Assembly (NCBI GenBank): GCA_023444445.1 | Contig: JAEXMK010000121.1 | Span: forward strand, 1 to 31,538 | Length of the DNA stretch: 31,538 bases | Reading direction: 5' to 3' | Origin: Pseudomonadota bacterium | GTDB taxonomy: Bacteria; Pseudomonadota; Alphaproteobacteria; Rhizobiales; Rhizobiaceae | Shown: piece after piece, positions 15,126 through 23,703 of the stretch | How positions within the stretch are numbered: the first letter of the stretch is position 1 | How the letters are laid out: each line of letters begins with the position of its first letter | Translations under genes and position numbers: made by a program | Notes under the pieces: generated by a model | Seen by the model: the letters and a program-made list of their open reading frames with translations, nothing else | Database searches by the model: none | Told to the model about the DNA's origin: nothing

Positions 15126-16346
15126 ATGCGGCAGACTTGGCGTTGGTTCGGCCCTTCCGATCCGGTAATGATCGATGACATGCTGCAAGCCGGGGTTGAA
15201 GGTGTCGTCACGGCGCTACACCACGTCCCGCCCGGAGAAGTATGGTCACCGGAGGAAATCGCCCAGCGCCAGCGGGAACTCTCCATCATGCGTGACAATC
15301 AGCCATCTGGGCTCGCCTGGGAGGTGGTGGAAAGCCTGCCTGTTTCGGAAGATATCAAACGCCAGAGCGGCGCCTGGCACGCAGATATCGAAAACTGGAA
15401 GACCAGCCTTTCCCATCTCGCCGATGCCGGCATCCGTACGATCTGCTACAATTTCATGCCCGTTCTCGACTGGACGCGCACGGATCTTGCCTGCCGCCTC
15501 GGCAACGGTGCAACCTGCATGCGCTTCGATGCCGTGGATTTCGCCGCCTTCGATCTTTTTCTGCTCGAACGCCCCGACGCCCACGGGGATTTCGATGCCG
15601 AGTTGATCGAAGAGGCACGGCAGCGTTTTGCGGAGATGGATGATGCCCGCAGGCAGCAGCTTGTCGCAAACATCGTGTCCGGCCTGCCCGGAGCGGCGAC
15701 CCACATGACCATCGATGAGGTCAAGGCGCATCTTGATCTCTATAGCGGCATCTCCGCCGACCGGCTGCGCCAGAACCTGCTGGATTTTCTGGGCGAGGTC
15801 TCACCTTTCGCCGAGGATCTCGGTGTGAGACTATGCTGCCACCCGGACGATCCGCCATTCCCGCTGCTCGGCCTGCCGCGCATCATGTCGACCGAAAAAG
15901 ACTATCGCGGCCTGATTGAATCCATCGACATACCGGCAAACGGTATCACGCTCTGCACCGGCTCGCTTGGCGCCCGCAGGGACAACGATCTGCCAGGCAT
16001 GATGGCGAGGCTCGGCAGCCGCGTGCATTTCCTGCATCTGCGCAATGTGGCGCTGGAAGACAGACGCGCCGGCGGCTCCTTTCATGAGGCCGCCCATCTG
16101 GAAGGCAATACCGATATGGTTGCCGTCATCGCCGCAATACTGGCTGAGGAAGCCAAACGCAAACGGCAAGGCCGCGACGATTGGCAGATACCGTTCCGCC
16201 CGGACCACGGCCAGAACATCCTTGATGATCATGTTCGCCAGACCCGGCCCGGCTATCCGGCCATCGGCCGCCTGAAGGGACTTGCGGAACTGCGCGGCAT
16301 CATGACCGCCATATCCCATCCGATGTTTTCCGGGGAGCGGAACTGA
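15126..16346 (+). CDS. uxuA: mannonate dehydratase
   Basis: Encodes 406 residues; the E. coli enzyme has 394. It dehydrates D-mannonate to 2-keto-3-deoxygluconate in the hexuronate pathway, using a divalent metal. Recognisable family motifs are RWFGPSDPV at the N-terminus, CYNFMPVLDWTRTDL, CCHPDDPPFPLLGLPRI, NGITLCTGSLGA, HFLHLRN, FHEAAHLEGNTDM and FRPDHGQ. The His, Cys and Asp/Glu within them supply metal and active-site ligands. ATG 15126 is preceded by AGAGGA. The gene is coupled to uxuB by TGATG. Its presence in a nag operon implies that the imported compound also contains a hexuronate. No uronate isomerase (uxaC) is encoded in the window. Confidence 0.95.
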   Translation: MRQTWRWFGPSDPVMIDDMLQAGVEGVVTALHHVPPGEVWSPEEIAQRQRELSIMRDNQPSGLAWEVVESLPVSEDIKRQSGAWHADIENWKTSLSHLADAGIRTICYNFMPVLDWTRTDLACRLGNGATCMRFDAVDFAAFDLFLLERPDAHGDFDAELIEEARQRFAEMDDARRQQLVANIVSGLPGAATHMTIDEVKAHLDLYSGISADRLRQNLLDFLGEVSPFAEDLGVRLCCHPDDPPFPLLGLPRIMSTEKDYRGLIESIDIPANGITLCTGSLGARRDNDLPGMMARLGSRVHFLHLRNVALEDRRAGGSFHEAAHLEGNTDMVAVIAAILAEEAKRKRQGRDDWQIPFRPDHGQNILDDHVRQTRPGYPAIGRLKGLAELRGIMTAISHPMFSGERN

Positions 16347-17776
16347 TGAGGTTGAGCGCCACGAGCAAGCCAATTGACGGCAAACCTGCCCGATGGCCGG
16401 GTTATCGGCCGGAAGCGCATGGTTACGGCATTGTCCATATCGGGCTCGGCAATTTCGCGCGTGCGCATCTGCTATCCTACACCGATGATGCACTCGCGGC
16501 AGCGGGGGGCGATTGGCGCGTCATCGGCGCCTCCCTGCGAGGCTCGGCGCTCGGCGATGTCCTTTCGCCGCAGGATTACCGTTATACGCTGCTGGAAAAA
16601 GGCGCCGAAACGAAAGCATCGGTGATCGGCTCGCTTCATTCGATAATTTCCGGGCAGGAACGTATCCCCGACCTGCTCGCTGCCATGAGCGCACCTCAAT
16701 GCCGCATCGTCAGCATGACGGTGACAGAGAAGGGCTACGCGCTGGCCGGGCATGGTGGCCTCGACACCGCTCACCCCGATATCATCCACGATCTATCCGA
16801 AACCGGATCGCCGCGTGGCGTCATCGGTGTGATCTCGGCCGCACTCGCCATGCGCCAAGCAAACGGCCTTCCCCCCTTTACGACCATCAGCTGCGACAAC
16901 CTTCCCGATAATGGACGAAAACTGAGGGAAGGCGTGCTGGAATTCGCCCGCATCGCCCACAAGCAGTCCCTTGCAGAGTGGATTGCGGCAGAAGCAGCCT
17001 TTCCTTCCACCGTCGTCGACAGAATTACCCCGACGCCGGTCGAAACGACCTCCGCGCTTGCACTCGCAGAAACGGGTTATGACGATTTTTCCGCCGTGGA
17101 AACAGAACCCTTCCGCCAATGGATCATCGAGAGCAGTTTTTCCGCCGGTCGCCCGGCATGGGACGCGGCCGGAGCAATATTAGTGCCGAATATCCGCGAT
17201 TACGAGCGCATGAAATTATGGATGCTGAACGGCACCCACTCGCTGATCGCCTATTGCGGCTGCCTCAGGGGCAAGCCCTTCGTCAGGGATGTGATGGCGG
17301 ATTCGGACCTGAAGGCGCTGGTCTCCCGACACCTGCAGGCGGCATCGGCCGTGATCGGGCAACTCGGCATCGACCTCTCGGACTATGCCGAGAAACTAAA
17401 GGAACGTTTCTCCAATCCGGCGATCGCACATGCGACCGCCCAAATCGCCATGGATGGCACGCAGAAACTCCCGCAAAGATTAACCGCACCTGCCCTCATA
17501 GCCCTCGAACGCGGCACCGACTTCCAGCCTTTTGCTCTCGCAATCGCCGCATGGATCGTCTACGCCGAACACTGGGCAAAGGGGCGGGCAAATTATGAGA
17601 TATGCGATCCGCAAAGCGAGATTATTCACGATCTATTATCGAACTCCACTGAAGATGCGAAGCTTCTGTCGGCCGTTCACCGAAACTTTCCGTTGATTTT
17701 ACCGGCGGGGCTTATGGGCGGTGATTTCGAAGCGGTATTACGAGAAAATCTGGTGAAGCTACGAAATTGGCCCTGA
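16346..17776 (+). CDS. uxuB: fructuronate reductase / mannitol dehydrogenase family
   Basis: Encodes 476 residues; E. coli UxuB has 486. It belongs to the polyol-specific long-chain dehydrogenases. The N-terminal domain shows IVHIGLGNFARAHLLSYTDD, the NAD-binding start. The catalytic motif MKLWMLNGTHSLIAYCG has the conserved Lys, Asn and His. Beside uxuA the reaction is most probably D-fructuronate to D-mannonate with NADH; mannitol or tagaturonate specificity cannot be excluded from sequence. The start overlaps uxuA by one base (TGATG). It is the last gene of the operon and converges on the ROK kinase gene across 60 bases, where no strong terminator is seen. Confidence 0.92.
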   Translation: MRLSATSKPIDGKPARWPGYRPEAHGYGIVHIGLGNFARAHLLSYTDDALAAAGGDWRVIGASLRGSALGDVLSPQDYRYTLLEKGAETKASVIGSLHSIISGQERIPDLLAAMSAPQCRIVSMTVTEKGYALAGHGGLDTAHPDIIHDLSETGSPRGVIGVISAALAMRQANGLPPFTTISCDNLPDNGRKLREGVLEFARIAHKQSLAEWIAAEAAFPSTVVDRITPTPVETTSALALAETGYDDFSAVETEPFRQWIIESSFSAGRPAWDAAGAILVPNIRDYERMKLWMLNGTHSLIAYCGCLRGKPFVRDVMADSDLKALVSRHLQAASAVIGQLGIDLSDYAEKLKERFSNPAIAHATAQIAMDGTQKLPQRLTAPALIALERGTDFQPFALAIAAWIVYAEHWAKGRANYEICDPQSEIIHDLLSNSTEDAKLLSAVHRNFPLILPAGLMGGDFEAVLRENLVKLRNWP

Positions 17777-17836
17777 GCCGATCGACTTGCCTCGGCCAAA
17801 GTCACGGCACCTCTAAGGTCTAACGGCAAAACCCAA

Positions 17837-18514
17837 TCAGACAATGATTGCCGGATCGTTCCAGAGCCGAAAACCGCCCTCGAACGCAAGAGCATTACCT
17901 CCACGACGAGATTTCGGCGGCATAGTCTCGAGTCTTTCTACATTCCCGCCACCAATGACCACCTCGTCGGGTTCAAGGGCCGCACTCAAAAGCTTCACGA
18001 CGTCGTTGACGCGCTTCTGCCATTTCGCTTGGCCCTTTTTTTCACGATAGGCCTCGCTGACATAATACTCATAGCTTTTCCCCTTGCGGTAGGGGAGATG
18101 CGCGATCTCCATTGGTTGCGCCACGCGCTCGACGATCATCGCAGCTCCTAGCCCTGTACCAAGGCCCAAAAAAAGCATGCGCCCGCCCCGATAAGACCCG
18201 ATCGCTTGCATAAGCGCATCATTGATGATTCGTACTGGACAACCGAAAGCTGCCCCATAATCATAACCGACCCAGCCTTGGCCGAGATTGACCGGCTCGC
18301 GAAGCGGCTTATTATGCACGACGGGCCCCGGGAATCCAACGGAGATGACATCATAAGTCATGTCTTTCGCCATGGCGGTCACCGCGGCGACCATTTCCGG
18401 CCCCGTCATCACACCTCCGCTTTTGACCTTACGCTCTTCACCACCCGCGCTGGAGCGTATCTTTACATGGCTGCCACCGATATCGATCGCTAGGACTGTA
18501 TGACTTGGTGCCAT
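17837..18514 (-). CDS. ROK-family kinase, polyphosphate-glucokinase-like
   Basis: Encodes 225 residues from the ATG at 18514, chosen because GGAGG sits eight bases upstream; an ATG at 18529 overlaps that site. The phosphate-binding start LAIDIGGSHVKI, then SVGFPGPV, the catalytic Asp in IINDALMQAIG and LGLGTGLGAAM form the ROK/hexokinase-actin core. The segment MEIAHLPYRKGKSYEYYVSE matches the region after the E-L-G-H motif in polyphosphate glucokinases, here EIAH. The typical ROK zinc cysteine cluster is absent, as in that subgroup. It is the last gene of the leftward GH15-gnd-zwf operon, so it likely makes glucose-6-phosphate from the glucose released by the GH15 enzyme. The phosphate donor (ATP or polyphosphate) is inferred only. 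Confidence 0.82.
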   Translation of the reverse strand: MAPSHTVLAIDIGGSHVKIRSSAGGEERKVKSGGVMTGPEMVAAVTAMAKDMTYDVISVGFPGPVVHNKPLREPVNLGQGWVGYDYGAAFGCPVRIINDALMQAIGSYRGGRMLFLGLGTGLGAAMIVERVAQPMEIAHLPYRKGKSYEYYVSEAYREKKGQAKWQKRVNDVVKLLSAALEPDEVVIGGGNVERLETMPPKSRRGGNALAFEGGFRLWNDPAIIV

Positions 18515-18549
18515 TTCAACGGCCTCCATGTTATCTTACCGAACAGGCG

Positions 18550-19935
18550 TTACTCAGGATCAACCCAACCGCCAGGCGGCGCAAAATTAGCCATCGCGGC
18601 AGGACCCCAACTTCCAATCTCATAGCCTGGCGGCACAGTTGGATCGTCCAGAATCGGTTCAACGATTTTCCATGCGAGTTCTGCCGCATCCTGCCGCGTG
18701 AATAGCTGACGTTCGCCAGCCATCGCATCGCCGATCAACCGTTCATAAGGTGACATGTCGCCGATCCCGTCATCGACAGCGTCCAGCTCAACTGCCTCAC
18801 CAAGCATGCTGTCTCCGGCAGTCTTCCTGCGAGCCCCTACGCCTATGGCGATATCGGGCCCAAGTCTAAAACGCACGTAGTTGGCGGGCGCAGACTCGAC
18901 ATCGACGAAAAGAGCAATCGGTGGCCGCTTGAATCGCACCACCACCTCGGTTGCATGCGCTGGCAGGTTCTTTCCGGCCCTGATAAAGAAAGGCACACCA
19001 TTCCAGCGCCATGTGGCCACACGAAACCGCACGGCGGCAAAGGTCTCACGGCTTGAGCCAGCCGCAACGCCGGGTTCGGCAAGGTAACCACCGAACTGTC
19101 CACGCACCACATCATCCCGACTGAGTGGCGGCATTGCCTTGAGTATCTGAACCTTCTCATCAACGAGATCATCGGAGGTACACGTTGTCGGCGGCTCCAT
19201 CGCCAGCAGCAAGAGTATATTTATAAGGTGGTTTTGAATGACATCACGGATGCAGCCCACCTCGTCATAGAACTTGCCACGGCCCTTGATGCCAAAATCC
19301 TCGGCCATGGTGATCTGCACGCTTTCGACATGGTCCCTGTTCCACACAGGTTCAAGAAAGGCATTGGCGAACCGGAAATATAGCAGATTCTGAATAGCTT
19401 CCTTACCGAGAAAATGGTCGATCCGAAAAATAGCATCCTCGTCAAAGACGGCGTGCAGTGCCTTGTTCAATGCCTCGGCAGTTGAAAGGTCGCGCCCGAA
19501 CGGCTTTTCTACCATCAACCGCGCAGAGGAGGCGATACCTGTTTTATCAAGTCCGGTCACGACAGTTTCGAACAGCGATGGTGGAATTGCGAGATAATAG
19601 AGCGGGTGATTGTAGGCGCCTAGCGCTATCCTTAGCTTCTCAAAGGTCTTCACATCGCGATAGTCACCGGAGACATACGACAACTTCGATGCGAACTTTT
19701 CGAAAGCCGCCTCATCAATCTCATCAATATGCTTTGTAACGGCTTCGCGCGCCCGCGTAACCAGTTGATCGCGTGACCAGTCGTCAAAGGCAACGCCTAT
19801 GATCGGCGTATGCAGGGCACCACGCTTTACCATCTCGTAGAGCGAGGGAAAGATCATCTTGTAAGCGAGATCACCCGTGGCGCCGAATACGACCAGCACA
19901 TCAGACCGCTGTTTATCCGTCGCGGGCATCCTCAT
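18550..19935 (-). CDS. zwf: glucose-6-phosphate 1-dehydrogenase
   Basis: Encodes 461 residues, somewhat shorter than the typical 480-500. The NADP-binding start [12 protein letters not shown] (13-24), EKPFGRDL (143-150) and the substrate site [10 protein letters not shown] (171-180), which includes the active-site His and Lys, are all intact. It oxidises glucose-6-phosphate to 6-phosphogluconolactone, feeding the pentose phosphate or Entner-Doudoroff route. The start overlaps gnd by four bases (ATGA), giving coupled translation. Rhizobia usually carry zwf with pgl and edd, so this is probably a second, specialised copy. No pgl lies here. Confidence 0.95.
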   Translation of the reverse strand: MRMPATDKQRSDVLVVFGATGDLAYKMIFPSLYEMVKRGALHTPIIGVAFDDWSRDQLVTRAREAVTKHIDEIDEAAFEKFASKLSYVSGDYRDVKTFEKLRIALGAYNHPLYYLAIPPSLFETVVTGLDKTGIASSARLMVEKPFGRDLSTAEALNKALHAVFDEDAIFRIDHFLGKEAIQNLLYFRFANAFLEPVWNRDHVESVQITMAEDFGIKGRGKFYDEVGCIRDVIQNHLINILLLLAMEPPTTCTSDDLVDEKVQILKAMPPLSRDDVVRGQFGGYLAEPGVAAGSSRETFAAVRFRVATWRWNGVPFFIRAGKNLPAHATEVVVRFKRPPIALFVDVESAPANYVRFRLGPDIAIGVGARRKTAGDSMLGEAVELDAVDDGIGDMSPYERLIGDAMAGERQLFTRQDAAELAWKIVEPILDDPTVPPGYEIGSWGPAAMANFAPPGGWVDPE

Positions 19936-20936
19936 TTTGTTTTTTCCTGATGGCCGCCGAAGGCATTTCGCATAGCAGAAAGCGCTTTCCCGGCAAATTC
20001 CGCCTGACCGCGTGAAGAAAAGCGCTCAAACAATGCGGCGGCAAGCACGGGTGCCGGTACACCGGTTTCAACTGCTGCCTGCAATGTCCATCGCCCCTCA
20101 CCGGAATCCGACACCCGTCCGCCATATTCATCCAGATGCGGATCCTGCCTCAGCGCCTGCGCCGTCAAATCGAGCAACCACGAGCCGATGACTGACCCGT
20201 GGCGCCAGACTTCCGTGACTGAAGGTAGATCGATATCAAACTGATAATATTGCGGATGGGCAAGAGGGGCCGTTTCCGCATTCGACTCCCGGTTTTGGGT
20301 TCCGGCATTGGCGGCCTTTAATATGTTGAGGCCCTCCGCATACGCCGCCATGACACCGTATTCAATTCCATTGTGGACCATTTTGACAAAATGCCCTGCA
20401 CCAGACGGCCCACAATGAAGATAACCTCTTGGTGCCGTTCCTGTCACAGGATCCGCTGCAACACCCTCCGGTGCGCCGGGCGCAAGGGAAGCAAAAATCG
20501 GATCCAGGCGCTGTACTGCAGCGACGGGCCCCCCGATCATAAGAGAATAGCCGCGTTCGAGCCCCCAGACGCCACCGGAGGTGCCGGCATCGATAAAATC
20601 GATACCAAGCGATGCAAACCCAGCTGCAAGATCGATGGCATCTCGGTAGAATGAGTTGCCGCCGTCGATTATCGTATCACGCGCCTGAAGTCTGGCGGCG
20701 AAATCACGGGCGATTTTAGGCGTTATCGCGGCCGGCAGCATCAACCAGACGGCGCGCGGCGGTGAAAGCTTTGCAACGAGGTCACTCGGCGACGTCGCGC
20801 CTGTAGCGCCTTCACGCACCATTGCTGCGACATTATCTGGATTGACGTCGAAAACCACGCAGTCATGACCATATTTCAAAAGGCGGCGCACCATATTAGC
20901 GCCCATTCGTCCAAGCCCAACCATTCCGATTTGCAT
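19932..20936 (-). CDS. gnd: 6-phosphogluconate dehydrogenase, decarboxylating (short type)
   Basis: Encodes 334 residues, the short GndA/YqeC-like form rather than the 470-residue enteric form. Nucleotide-binding start [27 protein letters not shown] (89-100), [15 protein letters not shown] (116-130) and the catalytic stretch [14 protein letters not shown], with Lys185, Asn189 and Glu192, are all present. It converts 6-phosphogluconate to ribulose-5-phosphate and CO2, producing NAD(P)H. A GGAG site precedes the ATG at 20936, and its stop is coupled to zwf (ATGA). The upstream GH15 gene ends 15 bases before it. It completes the oxidative pentose phosphate branch in the operon, except for lactonase. 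Confidence 0.94.
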   Translation of the reverse strand: MQIGMVGLGRMGANMVRRLLKYGHDCVVFDVNPDNVAAMVREGATGATSPSDLVAKLSPPRAVWLMLPAAITPKIARDFAARLQARDTIIDGGNSFYRDAIDLAAGFASLGIDFIDAGTSGGVWGLERGYSLMIGGPVAAVQRLDPIFASLAPGAPEGVAADPVTGTAPRGYLHCGPSGAGHFVKMVHNGIEYGVMAAYAEGLNILKAANAGTQNRESNAETAPLAHPQYYQFDIDLPSVTEVWRHGSVIGSWLLDLTAQALRQDPHLDEYGGRVSDSGEGRWTLQAAVETGVPAPVLAAALFERFSSRGQAEFAGKALSAMRNAFGGHQEKTK

Positions 20937-20951
20937 AATGAAACTCCGTTT

Positions 20952-23369
20952 TCACGATGTGCCTTGTTCGACTAGATGGACGGTGAAATCGTGATTTTCC
21001 CAGTTGCCTGTAGCCGGCCAAAAAAACGTAAAAACGATAAACATGCCTACGGCCGCGTCCTGCAATGGCAAATCGGCGAAATATGTGCCAAACCCGGACC
21101 CTACGGTTTCCGTATCGCGCGTGGTCAGCCAGCCATCCCAGCTCCAATGCACAATGGCATGTTCTGTAAGCTCTAGTCTCAAGGTCTTACCGACCGGCAT
21201 CGACGTCATCTTGTTGTTGAACGACCATATTCGAATATGCGAAGATGTCTTGTTGCGGATATATCGTTCAACTCCTTGCGGCGGCATGTCGAAAACAACG
21301 CCGTCTTCAAGCGAACGGAGCAGCTTTATATGTTCGGCATGTGCCCAAACCAGCGGCATGGCGCTCCCGGAAGGCCCTCCATAAAAAAGCTCGCGGTCGG
21401 GTACGTCAGACTGATCCCAAACCTGCTCGGGAAGAAGTCCCGTCGGACCGGCCGATTTTTCCAGCGTTTCCAGCAGCGCCTCGGCAACCTCCAGCCTTCC
21501 GGCCGCCAGTTCGTAGTGCGCGCGCTCACCCGTCAAAAGCGGCCAGGGGCGCCCTTGCCCGGTGCCATCAAAGGCCGACCCATCAGCGTGTTCGCCATAT
21601 CCATCGCCAGTATATCTATACCATACCGGCCCCTGCGGAAGACTTACACGCAGGTAGTGGTCGATTGCCTTGACCGTCTGAAGAATATGGGGATCATCAG
21701 GCGCGCGAAGGCCAAAGCGAACTAGCGCGAGCGCATCAGGGCTTAAAACATGACTTGTCGGCAAAGACGAGCGGTCCGGCGTCTGATTTCTTATAGGCGT
21801 CTTGCCGGATGGTCGAGCCGCGTCAGTCGTTTCTGGCGGAGCGATACGAACATAATGACCGGAAATCCCAAGCGCGCTGCAGACTGCCGGGTCGCCGGTA
21901 AATGTCCATTCCTCAATCTGCTCGTTCCAACAATCCGCCGTTTCTCGCAAATGCGCAGCCTCTTCGGTATCGCCCTCCATATCCATGAGATCGGCCGCGG
22001 CCAGCAGCGCGGCAATCTCAACCGCAAGTGTAAAGGGACTGTAGCCTGCATCCTCCTCCCACCTGTCTTCCCCAGTCGTCGGGCCGTTCGCCAGAACATA
22101 GGCGGCGGCGCTACGGATCATCGGCATAAAATCAGTCCGAATGCCGCGATCAAGGTGTCCGTGCCTATGCAGCATATCGGCGAGCAAAATCGGAAAGGCG
22201 CATTCGTCCATCTGGACGCCAGACCAGTAAGGCTTTCCATCTAACCAGAGGTTCTGTGGCCAGCGACCAGATGGTTGTTGCACCTGCCGCAGATAATTAA
22301 GGATCGCCAGAGCCTCTTCGTGATCACCTGCGGCCAAAAATCCGCCGGCCGCTTCCACCAGGTCACGAGGCCAAATCAGGTGATAGCCGCCGAGATCGTC
22401 ATCGCTCCTGGATGCTCCCCACGGGATAGAGAGACTGGCGACGACGGCACCCGGCCGGTCCGCGGCGCGATGTGCGGCCAGTACCGCCGTCGATACGCGA
22501 TACGCGTTGATCCCGTGATGCGTATCCCGGTCTAGCGGTCTCAGCCGATCCTGCCAGCCGCGCCAGTTGGAAACATAGGTTTCGTGTGCCTGTTCAAAAC
22601 CATCCTTGAGGCTTTCAACGGCAGTTGCAGCAGCCTCATATTCCGTCTGACCGAAGCCGAGCGCTAATATTGCTGTCCCCTTGACATTATCGAAGTCTAT
22701 TTCGCCTGCCAGCGACACATTGCCGTCATCAGCACGCTGATATTCCTCAATCACGCGTCCGTGCCGATGTAGTTGCTGCCAGCCATCGGAAACACCTACA
22801 AAACCGGCACTCGCCGCCCGCCAAGGAAGATCGCAGACAAGTGCCAGATATCTGGAGCGACCGGACGCGAACAGGACGCGATGCCCTCTATAATCGCCAA
22901 TCCAAGCGGAGTTGAGATTCCCAGCATTGACGAGATGAGGCGCAAGCAGCGCCGTCACGCGATAATCAGTTGTATTGCCCTTTATCGGAAGAAAGGATAC
23001 TCGCTGGAGAATGCAAGCTCGAGCCGGATCGCTGATCAGGTCCTTTTCTATACGGAACGCTTCATCCCTTGCCGTGCTTGTAATGTGAAAGGCAGGAACT
23101 CCACTTCCAAACCGCCGGGTGGCGCACTCGCAGTCGCGTTTTTCTTCGGAAAAATAGCCTTCGGCACCGGTCACAACTAATCCGAGATCGCGCGTGCACG
23201 CGCTGTCGATCCTAGGATAATAAACCTCGTTCAAAATACCATGGCTGAGGGTAAACCAGACCGGCGAGGCTTCAGATAACGCCGTGCCGATTCCGCTCTT
23301 TGCGCTGGAAGTCCAGCGCGCTTCTATGCCAGGCACACCCGGTGCGAAATCCAATCCAGCGCGCATCAT
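20952..23369 (-). CDS. GH15 glucan 1,4-alpha-glucosidase / glucodextranase-like
   Basis: Encodes 805 residues with no signal peptide, so it should act in the cytoplasm. Residues about 10-270 form the N-terminal beta-sandwich typical of bacterial GH15 enzymes. About 280-690 is the alpha/alpha barrel, with YHLIWPRDLVEAAG (329-342), QMDECAFPI and the catalytic acid in RWEEDAGYSP (436-445). The catalytic base is in LLPEQVWD (645-652). The C-terminal 110 residues resemble the extra beta domain of glucodextranase-type enzymes. Members release beta-glucose from alpha-glucans, dextrin or isomaltodextrins. The first position in an operon with gnd, zwf and a ROK kinase suggests intracellular glucan is turned directly into pentose phosphate flux. 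The start (ATG ATG at 23369) has only a weak GAGA site. Confidence 0.92.
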   Translation of the reverse strand: MMRAGLDFAPGVPGIEARWTSSAKSGIGTALSEASPVWFTLSHGILNEVYYPRIDSACTRDLGLVVTGAEGYFSEEKRDCECATRRFGSGVPAFHITSTARDEAFRIEKDLISDPARACILQRVSFLPIKGNTTDYRVTALLAPHLVNAGNLNSAWIGDYRGHRVLFASGRSRYLALVCDLPWRAASAGFVGVSDGWQQLHRHGRVIEEYQRADDGNVSLAGEIDFDNVKGTAILALGFGQTEYEAAATAVESLKDGFEQAHETYVSNWRGWQDRLRPLDRDTHHGINAYRVSTAVLAAHRAADRPGAVVASLSIPWGASRSDDDLGGYHLIWPRDLVEAAGGFLAAGDHEEALAILNYLRQVQQPSGRWPQNLWLDGKPYWSGVQMDECAFPILLADMLHRHGHLDRGIRTDFMPMIRSAAAYVLANGPTTGEDRWEEDAGYSPFTLAVEIAALLAAADLMDMEGDTEEAAHLRETADCWNEQIEEWTFTGDPAVCSALGISGHYVRIAPPETTDAARPSGKTPIRNQTPDRSSLPTSHVLSPDALALVRFGLRAPDDPHILQTVKAIDHYLRVSLPQGPVWYRYTGDGYGEHADGSAFDGTGQGRPWPLLTGERAHYELAAGRLEVAEALLETLEKSAGPTGLLPEQVWDQSDVPDRELFYGGPSGSAMPLVWAHAEHIKLLRSLEDGVVFDMPPQGVERYIRNKTSSHIRIWSFNNKMTSMPVGKTLRLELTEHAIVHWSWDGWLTTRDTETVGSGFGTYFADLPLQDAAVGMFIVFTFFWPATGNWENHDFTVHLVEQGTS

Positions 23370-23703
23370 GAAATGTCTCGTTTACGCTAAAGAAACGGAA
23401 GAAAATTGGGGCTATTGCAGTCCTGAGCAGTCGTCTTGGAAATCTCGACTTCGAACGAAGAGCTTCTCCGAACTAAACATTAAAAGCCATCGCAAGTTTC
23501 TTGATTAGGTTCAAATCGGATACTATGTCACCAACAAGTTAGGCATTGGAACGCAGGCATACAACTTAAGATTTGGTAACTTTTGACGAACGGGATACTG
23601 GACATTTTTGGTGAAATATCCAGTGTAAATTAAAATCTTTAATTCGGAAGCTCCGAACTCTCATAAAACGGTTTTGGGAGAGCCGTTTCTTCGCCTTTTT
23701 AGG
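23370..23703. other. intergenic region between GH15 operon and PBP gene
   Basis: 334 bases without a supportable gene. The left half should contain the leftward promoter of the GH15-gnd-zwf-ROK operon; no clear -35/-10 pair was identified. Near the right end, AAACGG (23666-23671) and CCGTTT (23683-23688) form a six-base stem that on the minus strand is followed by TTTT. This is a possible weak terminator for the penicillin-binding protein gene. Confidence 0.45.

Noticed and set aside
17777..17836. Possible terminator in the convergent gap after uxuB (GCCGA...TCGGC).
   Set aside because: Only a five-base stem with a long loop and no T-run; too weak to call.
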